Origin: Rhododendron vialii
Taxonomy: Eukaryota; Streptophyta; Magnoliopsida; Ericales; Ericaceae
Reading direction: 5' to 3'
Assembly: GCF_030253575.1 (NCBI RefSeq)
Contig: NC_080563.1
Span: forward strand, 36,869,501 to 36,933,500
DNA length: 64,000 bases
Positions within the stretch are counted from its first letter, which is position 1. The number at the start of each line of letters is the position of its first letter. The notes beneath the pieces are model-generated. The model was not told the origin of the DNA. It did not search any database and saw nothing but the letters and a program-made list of their open reading frames with translations. The translations under genes were made by a program, and so were the position numbers. Of the stretch, positions 33,586 to 46,344 are shown in pieces.

Positions 33586-36500
33586 TCAAAACGCTGAGAT
33601 GAATTTTTGGATCCTTGTCTGTGCCCTCTCCTTTTCTTCCGGCCCATCCAGATCACCAATGTTGTCGTGATATTCCTGCGGAAAAAAGATAAACAAAGAG
33701 CAAGGCCCTGAAGTTAATTTAATATGCAAAGGCCACCGTGCATGATTCCAACAACACCAACTATTATCTAGCAGAAGCCGACTTCCAAATCAACACCAAG
33801 CTTTTCAACGTGGAGACACAATAGATCAATGCAGTATCAAGCAGACAAATAATGGTCGGCAAGGCTACAAAAAGAGCAAGTAAGCCCTTACCTGAAGTAT
33901 GTTCTTGACATCTTTCTTGGTGAGTTTATTCTGCTTCAGTAGTAGTTCGATTCTTGTTCTCATTTTTGGGTGCCTGCACAGCATTAGCTATCTCATAAGG
34001 AAACTAAGAGATCTCAAAGAAGTCTACAAATGAAACCAATTAGGAAGTGAGGGTAGCATAATCTAGATGCCAAAACTTACTCAGATGTCCAAAGATGACC
34101 CAAAATGACAGCAATTAACTGCAGGATCAAGCATAATAGGTGTTAAGACACTGACTAACAGAAAGCAGGAAATCTTGCTAGCTTTCGCCCAAAAAAAACA
34201 CTAGTAATCAAGAGCCGTCAAGGAGAACAAAGGTTAGCTGAAGACACAAACCATTCCGCTATGTCTGCAACAATCGAACTACACACATAGCAACCCACGG
34301 TCTACATCAACATCAAGGTCAAAGTATGGACACAGTTAACAAATTCAACAAAAACCAGCACCAGAACTTGCACTACTAGCACCCCAGTTCTTTTCCTTCC
34401 AAGATATGATAGGATAACTCTTCAGTTTTGCTAAAGTACCATTTCTTGCATACGAGTAAGGAGATGGATATGATCTTTCTGCTGAAATGGTTATCTATCA
34501 GCTTGTCAGTTTTTTCCAATTCGAAGTAAGATTATTGCAACCACATTAGGAATTTAGGATTGTAGATAATAATTTCAACCAGGACGGACCCAAAAGGAGT
34601 CACGCGGGGGCACATGTCCCCACTCGAACGCGTACCCCCACTCGAAATTAAAATATTTTTGTATAATTAGCATAATTATAAAAGTGTGCTAATATATAAA
34701 CATACACACTTGTATATATCTCGAAAATACACATAGAATTAGTTTATGCCTGAATTTCATCATATGATACATTTATACTTGTGTTTCACGAGCTGTTTGT
34801 CTATTTGGAGCTATTCTTTCTTGATTCTCTTTATTTTTAACTGGGAGGAATATTTCAAAATAAAGTTATTAACAAAACTAGCTCGATTATTTTAAAACTT
34901 GTCGATGTTCATTTAAAACATACTTTAAAATTTTGTCTAGATTTTGTGCTCATTTTTACCTAATTTAACTTAGGAAAAATTAGCCATAAGAACGGTAAAA
35001 TAGTTTTCATTTAGGGGAATGACGCTAGTAAAATAGCTTTCAGTGGAGGTCCTTAAACTTTTTGAGTTTTTTAGCCATAAGGCCAAAACATGTTTAGGCA
35101 CTTTCACAGGGTTTTAAGGTGCACTTTCTTATTATAGGGTTTTAATGATTTAGGCACTTTCATAGGGTACCCAAGGGTTTTAAGCACTTTCATATATAGG
35201 ATACCCTAGGATTTTAGGCACTTTCATAGGATAATATAGGGTTTTAGGCACTTTCATAGGCACATTTGTTTGCTTGTCCTTGTGCTTAAAAAATGAAAAT
35301 ATGTGGAATTTTTGACTAAGTCTCCCTTTAACTTAAAATATGCGTTATAAACTTTTGTAGTTAGTAATATATGCCTTAATTTTGTACGATCTTACTGTGG
35401 TTGACTAAAAAAATGAATTTTTTCTATTATAATAACATGTGCCCCCACTAGACTATATTCCTGGATCCGTCTCTGATTTCAACTGTCAATCCTACAATTA
35501 CAATAGAATAAGTTGATAGGTTGATATACATTGTTGGACCTATTTCTACCGGCTTAAGCTTTTGGAATAATTCATAAATTAACATAGTATCAGAGTTCAA
35601 GTTGAGAGAGGTTTTGTGGTCAAATATCTCAATTTGCATTTGTTCTTCGTTTGTATTCGATTCTCTCCTTCGTATTCAAATTCGCTCTATCTCTCAGGTT
35701 CACCTCTTTCTTAGGATTGGCTGCCCTTAATAAGCTTACCTTGGTGATGCCACCATCTATGAGCTTGAATATTGGGATAACACGTGCATACAGGGTAACA
35801 AGGGACGCAAGGTGTTGAATATCTTGATATCTAGTGTTTGCCCATCTCCTCGCAGGTTAAGCTTTTGGAATAGCTTGTAACTTGACAGAATCATGTATGC
35901 GATAAATCATCGGAAATATCTACCTTGATGTACATAAAAACAAATTTCCCAATTCTTTCTGGTTCTTCTCTGCCAAGTCTGGGCATCCAAAAATTAGGAA
36001 TTTGACGTGTCCAACCCAAGATTTATTCCCGCACCTAATTCCACGTAACATAGCTTTCATTGCATACTCCGACATGCATCATGTGGTTTATTTGGCTGAA
36101 ACGGACGGTAAGATCCATCCAAGTTGTGGATGAGCGGATATCTTGCTTAAAGAGTGTCTTCTTGATTATTTTGTATAGTTTGGTTTTTGGATAGAGAACC
36201 CTTTTATAGATTGTTTGGTAGACTTCGTTGACTCCCTATATTTGTAATTAGGGCATGCCTTTTTTGTCTTCGGCAATTTTTTTGGACATGGAGGTTTGGG
36301 TTCTATTTCTTTGGTCTACGAGCGTCAAGCGGCATCTCCTTGTTGCCTTCTCCATTAATTCTATACTAGAGGCCGGACCACACGCGATGCGTGTGCAAGT
36401 CATTTATTAGTAGATTTCTTTTAGTATCTAATACATTACCCACACATTAACCATTCTTTATGCATTGTAATTTACCCAAGAACCATTCTTAAGCCAACAA

Positions 36501-39500
36501 TAAATACAATATCCAAGTTAATCTATGAGGCAATTACTTGCACTGTGCATAAGCAGTTATTGTGTTTTTGTTGTATGAATTTACCCTTGAGAGTTGGGTT
36601 AGGAGTTGTGTAACTGTAAGGATATTTTAGGAAAACACTTTTGCGACAAGGCTTCAAAAAAGGGAGACACCAAAGTGGTGCTGTCCATTTATATTAGACT
36701 AGATGATCACCCTTACTTATGTAAGGGTATGAACTATACTGAAGAATTGACATTCACTACAAAGACTGAAGGAGGAAACCAAAACAAATATCTAACCTGA
36801 AGAGTGTAAAGTCCAGATTCCAGCCTTCGATTGTATTTTTCCTCTTCGTCCAACTGCAATATTAAAGCATGCATATGAGCAATACATTGAAAAGCAAAGC
36901 CCTAGAATAAGTTGAAACTGATAATGGTGAAATAAGGTATCCAAAATGAAAATAACCTCTAATTCATCAAGTTCAAGCTGGTCCATCCGCTCAGTCTCTG
37001 CTTTCACTCTATTAGAATATCTAGATATAAGAACAAACAAATCTTAGAAGACTCTAATATAAAGAAAATCACTCCAGCTTCTTGCAGGGAAGGGGATTGT
37101 CTAATGACTGTAATTCCGTCCTACACATATCTGAAGATTACAGAGTTGAGTAATCACCTCATATAGAGCTCCATAAGCCGGTCTATCTTTTCACACTCAT
37201 TTTCCACAAACTTACTCAACAACCGTTCCTTTCTGGAACCCCTCAAAATTCCACCTGTTTAATAGAAAACTCAGAAAAGATAATAAATAACAAACATTAT
37301 GGGCAACAGAAGCACCCCAAAAGTACAAAGGGCAAACTACAAAAAGTATCCAACAACAAATGCATGTAACCTACAAAATACAAGGTCAAAAGATAATTGT
37401 AACACATAAATTCTTTAAATTGGCAAACACAGAACAGGTCAAAATGGATCAAAATAATTACAACTTACAAGTAACCCTACTTATTTGGACCTTTTTGTAA
37501 ATAAATAAAAACAGACAACCCTTGGAATAAAGATAATCTTCTCTCAGGTTAAACACCAGTCTTTAATATTTTTCCCTTTTTGGGTAATTACAAAAAACCC
37601 GAATTCGTACAGTGAGCTTAGGGATTCTATCGCTGAACTTCCATGAAGCATACTCCATTGACATAGTCACATACTAATCAATTAAAAAGGAAAAGGCAGA
37701 AGCATAAATGTTTAACGTTGAAGTATAAACATGAATTTCAGTGCAATCATGGCACACATTAACCTCTCTTCATATCCCAAAGTTTCCAAAGTCTCACTTA
37801 GGAGAAGAAAATCAAAGTGGATACTAGCATGAATGACAATAGAAGAACATAACATTGGATAATGCAATTTTACAAGATGAGCAATGTAACCGCACACCAA
37901 GTAACCGGTAAACAGATGAATAACGCTAGAAGAAGACTAATATGATGAACTGCATCCACTATCCAGCACTCGTGATTGGCAGGGTTTTGCGTAAGTATGA
38001 TCTCTAAAACTAAGTAACACAACTCTGACCACACAGAAGACTAAGATGGAAGTCAGATACTATCCATAGATTCCATACTATATCACTTTCCTGTATGGTT
38101 TACAAGAAGGGCTTCTCATGAAACATACAGAGTCAATATATCTTGCCATCACAACTTATAGAGTGATGACAGGTAACTATGACTAAGCAAGATATACAAA
38201 ACGATAGAGCTAGATTTATCATAATTGAAAAGGCCAAAAATCATCACGCTTCTCTAAGAGCTTAAGTTGTATAAGCGCCCTACCAATACCACTTATGTAC
38301 CTCTAATCCCAAACAAACTTCTACAATCCCTAAAATTCATTAGCCTACTTACCAAATAATGATGCAATTAGGGATACAAGGCGCTCTTCGAACTCCTCTT
38401 TGAAGCGTTTCTTCATATTCTTGTTCATGGGAATCTAGAGACAACACTGAAACACGTTACTGTTGCTGCCTTTCATCAAGACACAGCCAAGTAGTGTAAC
38501 AGCAACCAAGTAGACATAATCTATTATGGTATAAACACGTTTAAGTAACCAAAGTTGAAAAATAAACAGATCATATTTCAAAATGCTCACCTACAGAAAG
38601 ACACCTTTGCAAAACTAAGAAAACAAAACGAGTACCGGTGACATGAAAACCATCTACTCAGCAGCAGTAATTAAGTGTTCGTACTTTTTCAATGGTGAAG
38701 CTTTTTGTCATGTTAAGGCAAATATGAAGTCGAAGTGGCCCTCTGGGGAAGTGTGAAATTAAAACTATCAATCCTATGAGTGACCATCTCTAAGGTTCAT
38801 TTCTTTCATTTAAACAGTTACGATACTCGCTTGGTGAACCCAGCAACAGGAAAACGAAATCACTGACAGCATGAAAGAAGGGGAGAAACAGGCTGAAGCA
38901 GTCCCTCTAAAATTAGCAGTGATCTGTTGAGAAAATAACATTTCAGCAAGTTCTATTATACTAAAGACAATGCAAAAAGGGAAACTAGAACTTGCCTTAC
39001 CCATGAAAGCAGGAAAAGCAGTCTTCAACCCCATCACATCCACAAACCGTTCGCAAGCCGGTGGATAATTGGTCATTGCGAAATCAAGCGCCCTTATCGC
39101 CGACCCATAACACGATTTCTTCTGATTCATAACAATGATCATCAGTTCCACCCCTTCGGCATTCACAAATCTCTCCTTGTTCTCCAACGGCATTAACAAG
39201 CAACACAAGCAATCAAACAAGTTCTCCACCATCTCCTCCTCGTCTGGCGTTTTTGGGTCGCGCGACTTGTACATCGCCACCGCCTGCAACACCACATCCA
39301 CTCCATTTATCTGCCCCAACCTACAATTAAAACATAGAGCTTCAGATCGAAAAGCAATGAAACAGAGGTTATTGAACAAATAGAACAGACAGATACAAAA
39401 GGAACTAAATTGCAAATTGCACCTACGTCCAGACAATTAAAAACCACAGTTTCATTGCACATATAGACATCAATTATGAACAAAAAGAGTTTGCCTTCAA

Positions 39501-41382
39501 AATTCAAACGAAAAATGCTACTATTGATTAACTGAACAAGCACTACAAAAGAAATTCAAGAACAAATTACACCAACTATAGCCGGTCAATTGGAATCCAG
39601 AGCATCACATCGAAAAGCAATGAAAAGGCGCAAATGAATTGCGACAACCACAATTAGGGTTGATAAACGAACCAAGCTACGTGAGTTGAGCTCATGTTTG
39701 TTCATTAAAAGCTCGTTCAAGAACGGTTTGTTACATAAACAAACCTAGCTCAAACAATTTTTGGAAGCTTGTTAGGCTTCCAACCCAAGCTCAAACAAGC
39801 TAATACTGGGCAGCCCATTCGGTTCATGATTTGCAAAAAAAATCAATCTACTCGAGATTGGCGCATGTTTGGCTCAATTAAAGATCATTTGAAATCGCTT
39901 TGTCGCACAAACAACCTAAGTTTGACCATATTTTGAATCTCTTCCAGGCATAAACAACTAACTGCTTGGCTCGTTCAACTTTTTTATTATCACCCTAACC
40001 TCAATCCCTCACTAAACAAGCAAGCAGATAGGCAGATACCAAATAACAATATACAAGTACAAAACTGCAACTACAGCCCGACATATCAAACAAAAAGAGT
40101 TCTACCTCAAGAAGCAATGACAAAGTCTACTGAAACAATTAACTAAACAAACAAGCACGTATGAAAGACAAAATTCAAGTAGGGCTGCAAAAGAGCCTAG
40201 CTTTTGACGTGTTTGAGCTCAGTTCGTTCAAAACTAGTCCAGCCCAAATAATCGAGCACGAATTAAGCTCGTTTACTACCCAAGTCTCTACAATGAGCCA
40301 AGTTTTTTATATTCGAGCTAAACTCGGCTCATTTCCAAAACGAGCTTAAAACTCGAGCTCAAGCCAACCCAAGCCTTGAAAGATAGGTTCATCTACTACC
40401 GAACCTCTACAAACAAGCCGAGATTTTATATTCCAGATGAGCTAAATTCGTTGACTAAACGAGCTTAAAAATATAATTTAAGCTCGACCCGTTTACTACC
40501 GAGCCGACCTGAGCCAGAGCCTCAAGCTGCTCGCGAACAGCTCGGTGAATCGTTTGCAACCCTAAATATCACTAGTATTCAAGCAAAAAATCCCCCGCAC
40601 CTCTTCTGGTTCGCGCTACTATTCTGCAACAAAATCGCCAGAATCTCCGACGCGTACTGCTTACTCCCATCAAACTCCCTCACCTTGATCTTCCCCAGCA
40701 ACCACCTCATCAGCTTCGTCTTCTCGCACACCAGCTCCGCCACCGCGGGCTTCACCTCGATCAAATTCTCGATCGTCGCCAGCGTCCCATACACCGCCGC
40801 CACCTCGTCCGGATCCGTCTCGTTTAACCTAAGCAAATTCTGCACCAACAACTCGAGCACATTATTCTCGACCAGCGCGTCGACTAAAACAAGGGCTGGC
40901 TCGTCGTTATCCTCCAACACGTCCTCGTCGGTTAGGTCCTGGAGCAACGACACGACGTCGTTGGAGATGTCGGTGTTGTCGTGGGTCAGGAGGCCGAGGA
41001 GGGAGGGGACTGTGTTGAGTTGGACCAGGTCCGGGTAGAGCTCCGGCCCGCCCGCGAGGATCTTGAGCTTTTGGATTTCCTCGTGGAGGTCGATTTCAGA
41101 GTCGGCGAACTTCTCGGGCTGGGAAGGGTATTTGAGGCGGGCCTCGATGTTGTCCTTGAGGCGGCGCTCGAAGGAGAGGACGAGCTTTTTTAGGGTTTTG
41201 AGATCGAGGAGGTCGATGGCGGTGGAGGCTTGGGATTTCTCGAGGGCTTCGAGGAGGGAGAGGTCGACGCCGTTGTCGTAGCGGGCGGTTGGCGGTGGTG
41301 GTGGTGGAAGGAATTCGTCGTCGTCGTTGGCGGGGCGCTTGCGTTTGGGGGCGTGGCTTCGAGCGTCGGCCGGGAGTTCCAT
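33586..41382 (-). CDS. CTNNBL1: Beta-catenin-like protein 1 (CTNNBL1 homologue)
   Basis: Nine minus-strand exons: 40601-41382, 38996-39320, 38353-38434, 37158-37254, 36957-37020, 36797-36853, 34081-34118, 33892-33973, 33586-33675. They join in phase to 538 residues, the usual plant length. An N-terminal nuclear signal-like KRKRP (13-17) is followed by a poly-proline run and then armadillo-type helical repeats (for example VPSLLGLLTHDN, LLVQNLLRLNETDPDE). The conserved middle block is GVDVVLQAVAMYKSRDPKTPDEEEM, here spelled only in part by exon 2, and the protein ends in RIQKFISAF. In animals CTNNBL1 associates with the CDC5L/Prp19 spliceosome complex; a nuclear, splicing-related role is inferred. 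Intron 2 uses a GC donor (AAG/GCAAGT). Intron 1 contains two hAT-like MITEs and intron 6 another. No damage was seen. Confidence 0.93.
34572..35483. mobile_element. Non-autonomous hAT element (896 bp, 34580-35475)
   Basis: The direct repeat ATTTCAAC flanks an element starting CAGGACGGACCC and ending GGATCCGTCTCTG. 'GGGGCACATGT' and 'ACATGTGCCCCC' extend the inverted ends. There is no transposase. It lies in intron 6 of CTNNBL1. Confidence 0.85.
35085..35265 (+). repeat. Minisatellite inside the hAT element
   Basis: The phrase TTTAGGCACTTTCATAGG and variants recur about five times, spaced by ATAGGGTTTTA-like linkers, giving an irregular 30-40 bp repeat. Confidence 0.8.
39647..40005. mobile_element. 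hAT-like MITE (343 bp, 39655-39997)
   Basis: Starts TAGGGTTGATAAACGAACC and ends ATTATCACCCTA. The flanks are ACCACAAT and ACCTCAAT, an 8 bp duplication with one mismatch. The inside is rich in GCTCAAAC/GTTTGAGC words. It lies in intron 1 of CTNNBL1. Confidence 0.7.
40186..40566. mobile_element. Second GAGCC/GGCTC-rich MITE in CTNNBL1 intron 1
   Basis: Starts TAGGGCTGCAAAAGAGCC and ends GTTTGCAACCCTA. The inside carries GAGCTC/CGAGCC repeats like the element at 55129. A target duplication was not resolved, so the exact ends are uncertain. Confidence 0.55.
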
Positions 41383-42640
41383 ATTTTTTCTGTTTTGTTT
41401 GTTTGGTTGGAAAGAAAATTCTGGGCTTGGTGATTTTGTGACCTGGGGAGGAGATTTGTGAACTCAGGAGCGACGCCTTTCAAGGTTTTTCTCATTTGGA
41501 TGAGCAGAATCTTGTTATTAGGAATCAAATTCATAGAAATTTTGTTGAGTGGAAATAGAAATATGATAGTTATGAATGAAATTTCTCGGAGTATAATACT
41601 TTATGTAATTTTATTTCAGTGGGGATTAATTCAATAATTTTGTGCAGGAATCAAATTTTTTGAAAATTTATCAGTCATTTTTTTTTTTATTGATTGGAGT
41701 CAAGAATTTAAAATTCCCATGGGACAAGGAAGGATCAGATTCTCACTCAATCTGGTAATGTGATTTCTAGTCGGATGTGTCGTTAGAAATTACAATCCTA
41801 TTTATGTCTCACTCAAACATGGAAATCGTGAGAATGTGATATAACATTCATTTCATGTTCCTTCCAAACATCAGAATCCTGGAAGTGTCACATTTTCATT
41901 CTTCCTAAGATTCTTACGATCCAAACTGAGTCTAAAAGTATAGATTCCCCTCCAAGTTTGAAAAATGATTTAGAACGGTTTGGTGATGCATTTCAATTAC
42001 CCTCAGTCGTTTGAAATTCTTACACCGGATATCAACTGTTATATTACTCAACTGCTTAATTCTAAAATAAAGGGTTAGTAGGATAAAGACTTGTCCGCTG
42101 AGTTTCAATACTCACTGTTGCCCTGGAATTTCATGCCAAGTATCAAATGGGAGACCGAAGAACAAATCTCTCAAAAAGAGGACCAGTATCAGGGTGAGGA
42201 TCTCTCAACTCAAAAGGGGGAGCTTTACAAGCCTTGGATGGATTACTAAGTAGATGTTGTGTTATTTTCGTATTCAACTTTAATTGCAAAAAATGTAAAA
42301 TTAAATGCCTAGCAGCCTAGCTTGGCATCTTTTGCAAGGCATAAATTTTATTATCCGTAATGCTTATTTTGAGACTTCCGCTGTAAACTCTGTTAGATAA
42401 ATCATTTACGCATAAATCATTTTTAAATATATTAAATCATTTAGAAGGATTTAATAAAAAATTTCAAAAATTGAGGCGTTACAGACTAAAATCCATCCTC
42501 TCTTGCCGGACACACTAAAATTCATTGTGTACGCACAAAAAGAAGTGTCTTTATTAGTGTTGGCTCAAACATTCTCGAGGCCCAAAGCGAAGTGTAATGA
42601 AGGGGCCCTTTATAAATTTTTCCAACAAAAAAAGATACTC
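41383..42640. other. Upstream region of CTNNBL1 and unassigned sequence
   Basis: AT-rich. The presumed leader and promoter of CTNNBL1 (minus strand) lie at the left. No recognisable gene or complete element was seen. Confidence 0.4.
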
Positions 42641-42690
42641 TCTCCGTCCCACTTTAGATGTCCCTTACAAAAATTCGTACATTTTCAAAC

Positions 42691-42739
<49 letters not shown>
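42641..42739. repeat. Truncated Stowaway-like end followed by a TA microsatellite
   Basis: TACTCTCTCCGTCCCACTTT at about 42645 matches the ends of Stowaway MITEs (compare 51467). It is followed by a TA run of about 45 bp (42694-42739). The matching right end was not found. Confidence 0.6.
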
Positions 42740-42744
<5 letters not shown>

Positions 42745-42860
42745 TTATTTTTACCACCAAATTAAAGTACTCATCCTAATTGATAGTAATTAACAATTGC
42801 GAATCATTGGTGAGAACCCATCAATCTTTCCCCTGTTAAAATTTTTTGCTCAACTTTGTT

Positions 42861-42917
42861 GTAAGAGCATCTCCAACTATTTTTTGCTCAACTTTGTTGT
42901 AAGAGCATCTCCAACTA
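42861..42917 (+). repeat. About 39 bp tandem duplication
   Basis: ATTTTTTGCTCAACTTTG through GTAAGAGCATCTCCAACTA occurs twice in succession. 'AGAGCATCTCCAAC' is a widespread plant repeat end. Confidence 0.85.
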
Positions 42918-43154
42918 CCTCTGCAGTTGGTGGATCTCGCCTTCCTGTCAAGCGGAATCCTCAAAAGCACGCCCAGCAACCTCACTATCCATCTCGCTAG
43001 GAGCTGTTTGATAAAACTGAAACTGAAAGCTAAAAAATTAAGTACTAAATACTGAACTTTTTAAGCTGAAAAACTATTTGATAAATATATTAAGCATTGA
43101 ATTAAAAATAATAAATTAATTTTAGTTCCGATTCTCTATTAATTTACTAATAGT

Positions 43155-43676
43155 CACAATGTACTTATGGTAATGGTGGAGTGATGATTTGTGGTGGTGG
43201 TGGGTCGGTGGTGATGGAGCGAGGGTGGTGGTGGTGGAGTGGTAAGGGTGGGAATAGAGTGAGCGTGATGGTGGTAGTGGTGGTGTAATGGTGGGGTGAC
43301 GGTGGAGTGATGCTGGCGGTGGAGTTATGGTTGTGCACTGGTGGCGACAGCGTGGTAGTGGGCTGGAGTGGTGGAGTAGGTGGCGATGGTGAGTGGTGGC
43401 AGTGGAGTGGTGGTTGTGCAATGGTGGTGTTGTGGTGGCGGTAGCATGGTGGTGGTGGTGGATTGATGGTGATGGTGGTGGCGGCGGTGTGGCGATGGGC
43501 TAGAATATTGGTGGTGGTGTAGTGGTGGAGTAGGTGGTGGGGGATGGAGTGGTGGTTGTGCAATGGTGGCGTTATGATGGCGGCGGCAGCATGGTAACGG
43601 TGGAATGGTGGGATTGACGGTTATGGTGGTGAAGTGGTAGTGGTGGAATGGTTGTAGGCGTGGTTGTGGTAATGGT
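43155..43676 (+). repeat. G-rich GTGGTGG tract, part one
   Basis: About 520 bp of degenerate GTGGTGG/GTGGAGTGGTGG repeats, strongly G-rich on the plus strand. Overlapping minus-strand frames give His/Pro/Thr-rich translations that are artefacts. The tract resumes as GTGGTGGTGG after the element that ends at 47337, so it was split by that insertion. Confidence 0.9.
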
Positions 43677-44802
43677 TGTAACGACCCTGAATTTTAGTCA
43701 ATAAAAATTTCGTTAAATATTTGAATTTTATTTGAATTACTTATTTTCTCTTGAGTGGTTATATGATTTCTTGTTAATTTCCGTTATAGTAAGATTTTGG
43801 TCAGTGGTTGACTCTCAACTAAAAACCCTACTTGGCCAATCGAATTAGATTCCAACCAACTACTTGGAGGAACCGAGCAACCAACTCACCTAGTTACTAA
43901 ATGAACCTTTTGGACCTTTTGAAACTTTTGAACCTTTTGCCTTTACCTATTGGTCCATAATGTTAGAGTAATTTTTTGTCCATTGGACAAAAAACTTTTG
44001 ACTAAAGTACATGTAGTCTTTTCAAAACCTTATTTTAAGTACAAAAGTATGTGTACTTCTTTTATCCATTGGTCTTTACCCACTAGGAAATTTTTTATCC
44101 ATTGGGTAATAACCCTAATCTTCCAACTAGGTATAAGATTTTATTTAAATAATCAAGTATGGATTTCCCATGTGATTTTATGCATTAAAATATTGGGGTG
44201 TATCTAAACCCTAGATTTCTAAAGTACTTTATTTATTAAATTAGTACTTGTATTCTATTATAAACTAATGGGGAGAATCCTAGCCTTTTTATTTAATTGG
44301 GATACTTGGTACCACACATATATTTAAATATAGGGCTTTTATCACATGCTTTAAAGGACAACTTTGATTATTTTAATATAAAAGTTTCCTAATTACTATT
44401 GTCCATTGGATAATAAAAGTTAGGAGATTTATTGTCCATCAGGTAATAGAGTTATTCTTTCAACTAGTACATGGTTTATTAAACTAATCTTTTTCTTAAA
44501 CCCCATGTGATAAAGTACATATATTTTATTATTAAAGTACTTAGTAGCCTTAATAGCCTTTAAGGCCTAAGATTCTCCTAAGTACTCTTTTATTATTTTA
44601 TATTGGGGTTTTGTACCCAATTGGATTAATTTATTGGGGAGTTGATCTTCCTATGGTACATTAGTACACTAGTTTATTTATTTAATGGGACAGGTGTCTA
44701 ATTAGGATTGTTTATTGGTTTTTGAATTTGGAAAGAATCTTGTACTTTGTACCTTTCTTATTCTTTCTTGCATTTATATATATGTATATATATCTATAGT
44801 GT

Positions 44803-44806
<4 letters not shown>

Positions 44807-44838
<32 letters not shown>
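44807..44838 (+). repeat. GA microsatellite inside the solo LTR
   Basis: A pure GA run of about 32 bp. Confidence 0.9.
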
Positions 44839-44840
<2 letters not shown>

Positions 44841-45392
44841 CCGAGAAAGAGAGAAGGAAGAAAGAGGAAGATTTGATTGTACTACTCTTGATTTCCATGA
44901 TCTTCTCATCTTTTCAAATCCTTGGTGATATCTTTCTTTCTAGCCTAAATCTATCTCTCATTGTACTTCTATATTTGTTTGATGACCAAATCATGTACCA
45001 TTGTCTCCTTTCCTCTCAACAAATCTTCCAAAGATCTAATCCAAGGACTAACCTAGCCATGCAAGCCTACCATTTAGCCTAACCTCGCCATACAAGCTAC
45101 CTTATTAGGCCTAGGTCTAATTTGCCTAATGACAACCTATGATGGGCCATTATCCTAGCCTTTATTAGCCTAAGATTTTGACTACAAGCTAAACCTAGGT
45201 TATCATTACCTAGATTCACCTAAAAAGCCTAAGATCTTACTTGATTCTTTAGCCTTACACCTAAGATATGATTGGACAAGGCATGGCTTGACATGTGAGG
45301 TGATTTGATAACTTAAATGGAGCAAATCCATGGAGGATTTGGAGAGAGAGAGGGCCGGCCATGAGAGGGAGGGAGAGCCCAAGATTTTTGCC

Positions 45393-45400
45393 TATAAATA
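45393..45400 (+). promoter_or_regulatory. TATA box of the putative LTR
   Basis: TATAAATA is followed about 30 bp later by a CTCACACCTTCACC stretch suited to transcription start. It would drive plus-strand transcription outward through the right half of the element. Confidence 0.45.
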
Positions 45401-46344
45401 GCACCCCATGTTTCTCATTCAACTCACACCTTCACCTAGCAACTTCTCTCTCTAGAAAAATTGTGTTCTTTCTTTGTTCTTTCTTTTGTTCTTACTTTGT
45501 TCTTGAGTTCTTCAAGAAACTCATCTTAGGCCGCCACTAAACCGCCACCCGACCACTCTTCGATCCATAAAGTAGAGTAGTGTTAGTCAAGAAGAAGTTT
45601 CGAGAGAAATCATTCTCTTTCGAAGCTCCCGAAGGCATACCGTAGGAAGTTACTCCGTCCGACCACCGACATACTTTCCGTAAGCCGTTATTACCGCCAA
45701 GAAGTAAGGTAGAACCCTTTGTCCACTAACTCAACGTATAAGTAAGGAAATCCTTACTTACTTCCTATTTACTTACTCAAGTATAACGTTGTTATTTTGA
45801 ACCGCTAATTATATGAAGTGTATATTTACCTATTTACTGTAAGTATTCGTATTTTGATATTTAGGATGGCTATGAGTATGCGTATATGAGTTGCTTGTAT
45901 TACTTGTGGTATGTGATAAAGCATAAGTGATTTCACTTCAAAGACGTCCGTACATGTGGCGTTGTGCTTTGAATAAAGCATAAGTGATACACTCCAAGGG
46001 CGTCCGTACATGTGGCGTTATGCTATAAGTAGTGATTGAGCGTGAATAGTAATATATAATTGGATGATCTTGTTAGAATGATTCCTGCTTACTTTTGTCC
46101 TACCGCGGAGTTTTTGTATGTAAACGAGACAAGAGAATTGGGAAGGTAGAAACATGACACCTAGGGTGTGGTTAATGAAGGGAAATGTTTTCCGAGGAAA
46201 AAAATATTTTGAAACTACATAATGACCGGTTTTGGGTGGCATTATGTGAGTTGTGTGCGTGTGTAAAAGACGTGTTTTGAAAAGGTTTTGAATTTTCGAA
46301 AACCGCAATGTGGCCGGACGTGGTAGCCCATTGTGTGGTGTGTG

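Noticed and set aside
40579..40600. Extending CTNNBL1 exon 1 to the in-frame stop (CGGFFA)
   Set aside because: A donor AG/GTGCGG and the in-phase exon at 39320 that continues the family sequence show that this is intron.
42503..42793. Plus-strand frames with a long Ile-Tyr run
   Set aside because: Translation of the TA microsatellite; no gene.
43122..43563. Minus-strand frames rich in His, Thr and Pro
   Set aside because: They are translations of the GTGG repeat tract in two phases; there is no start context, domain or codon structure of a gene.
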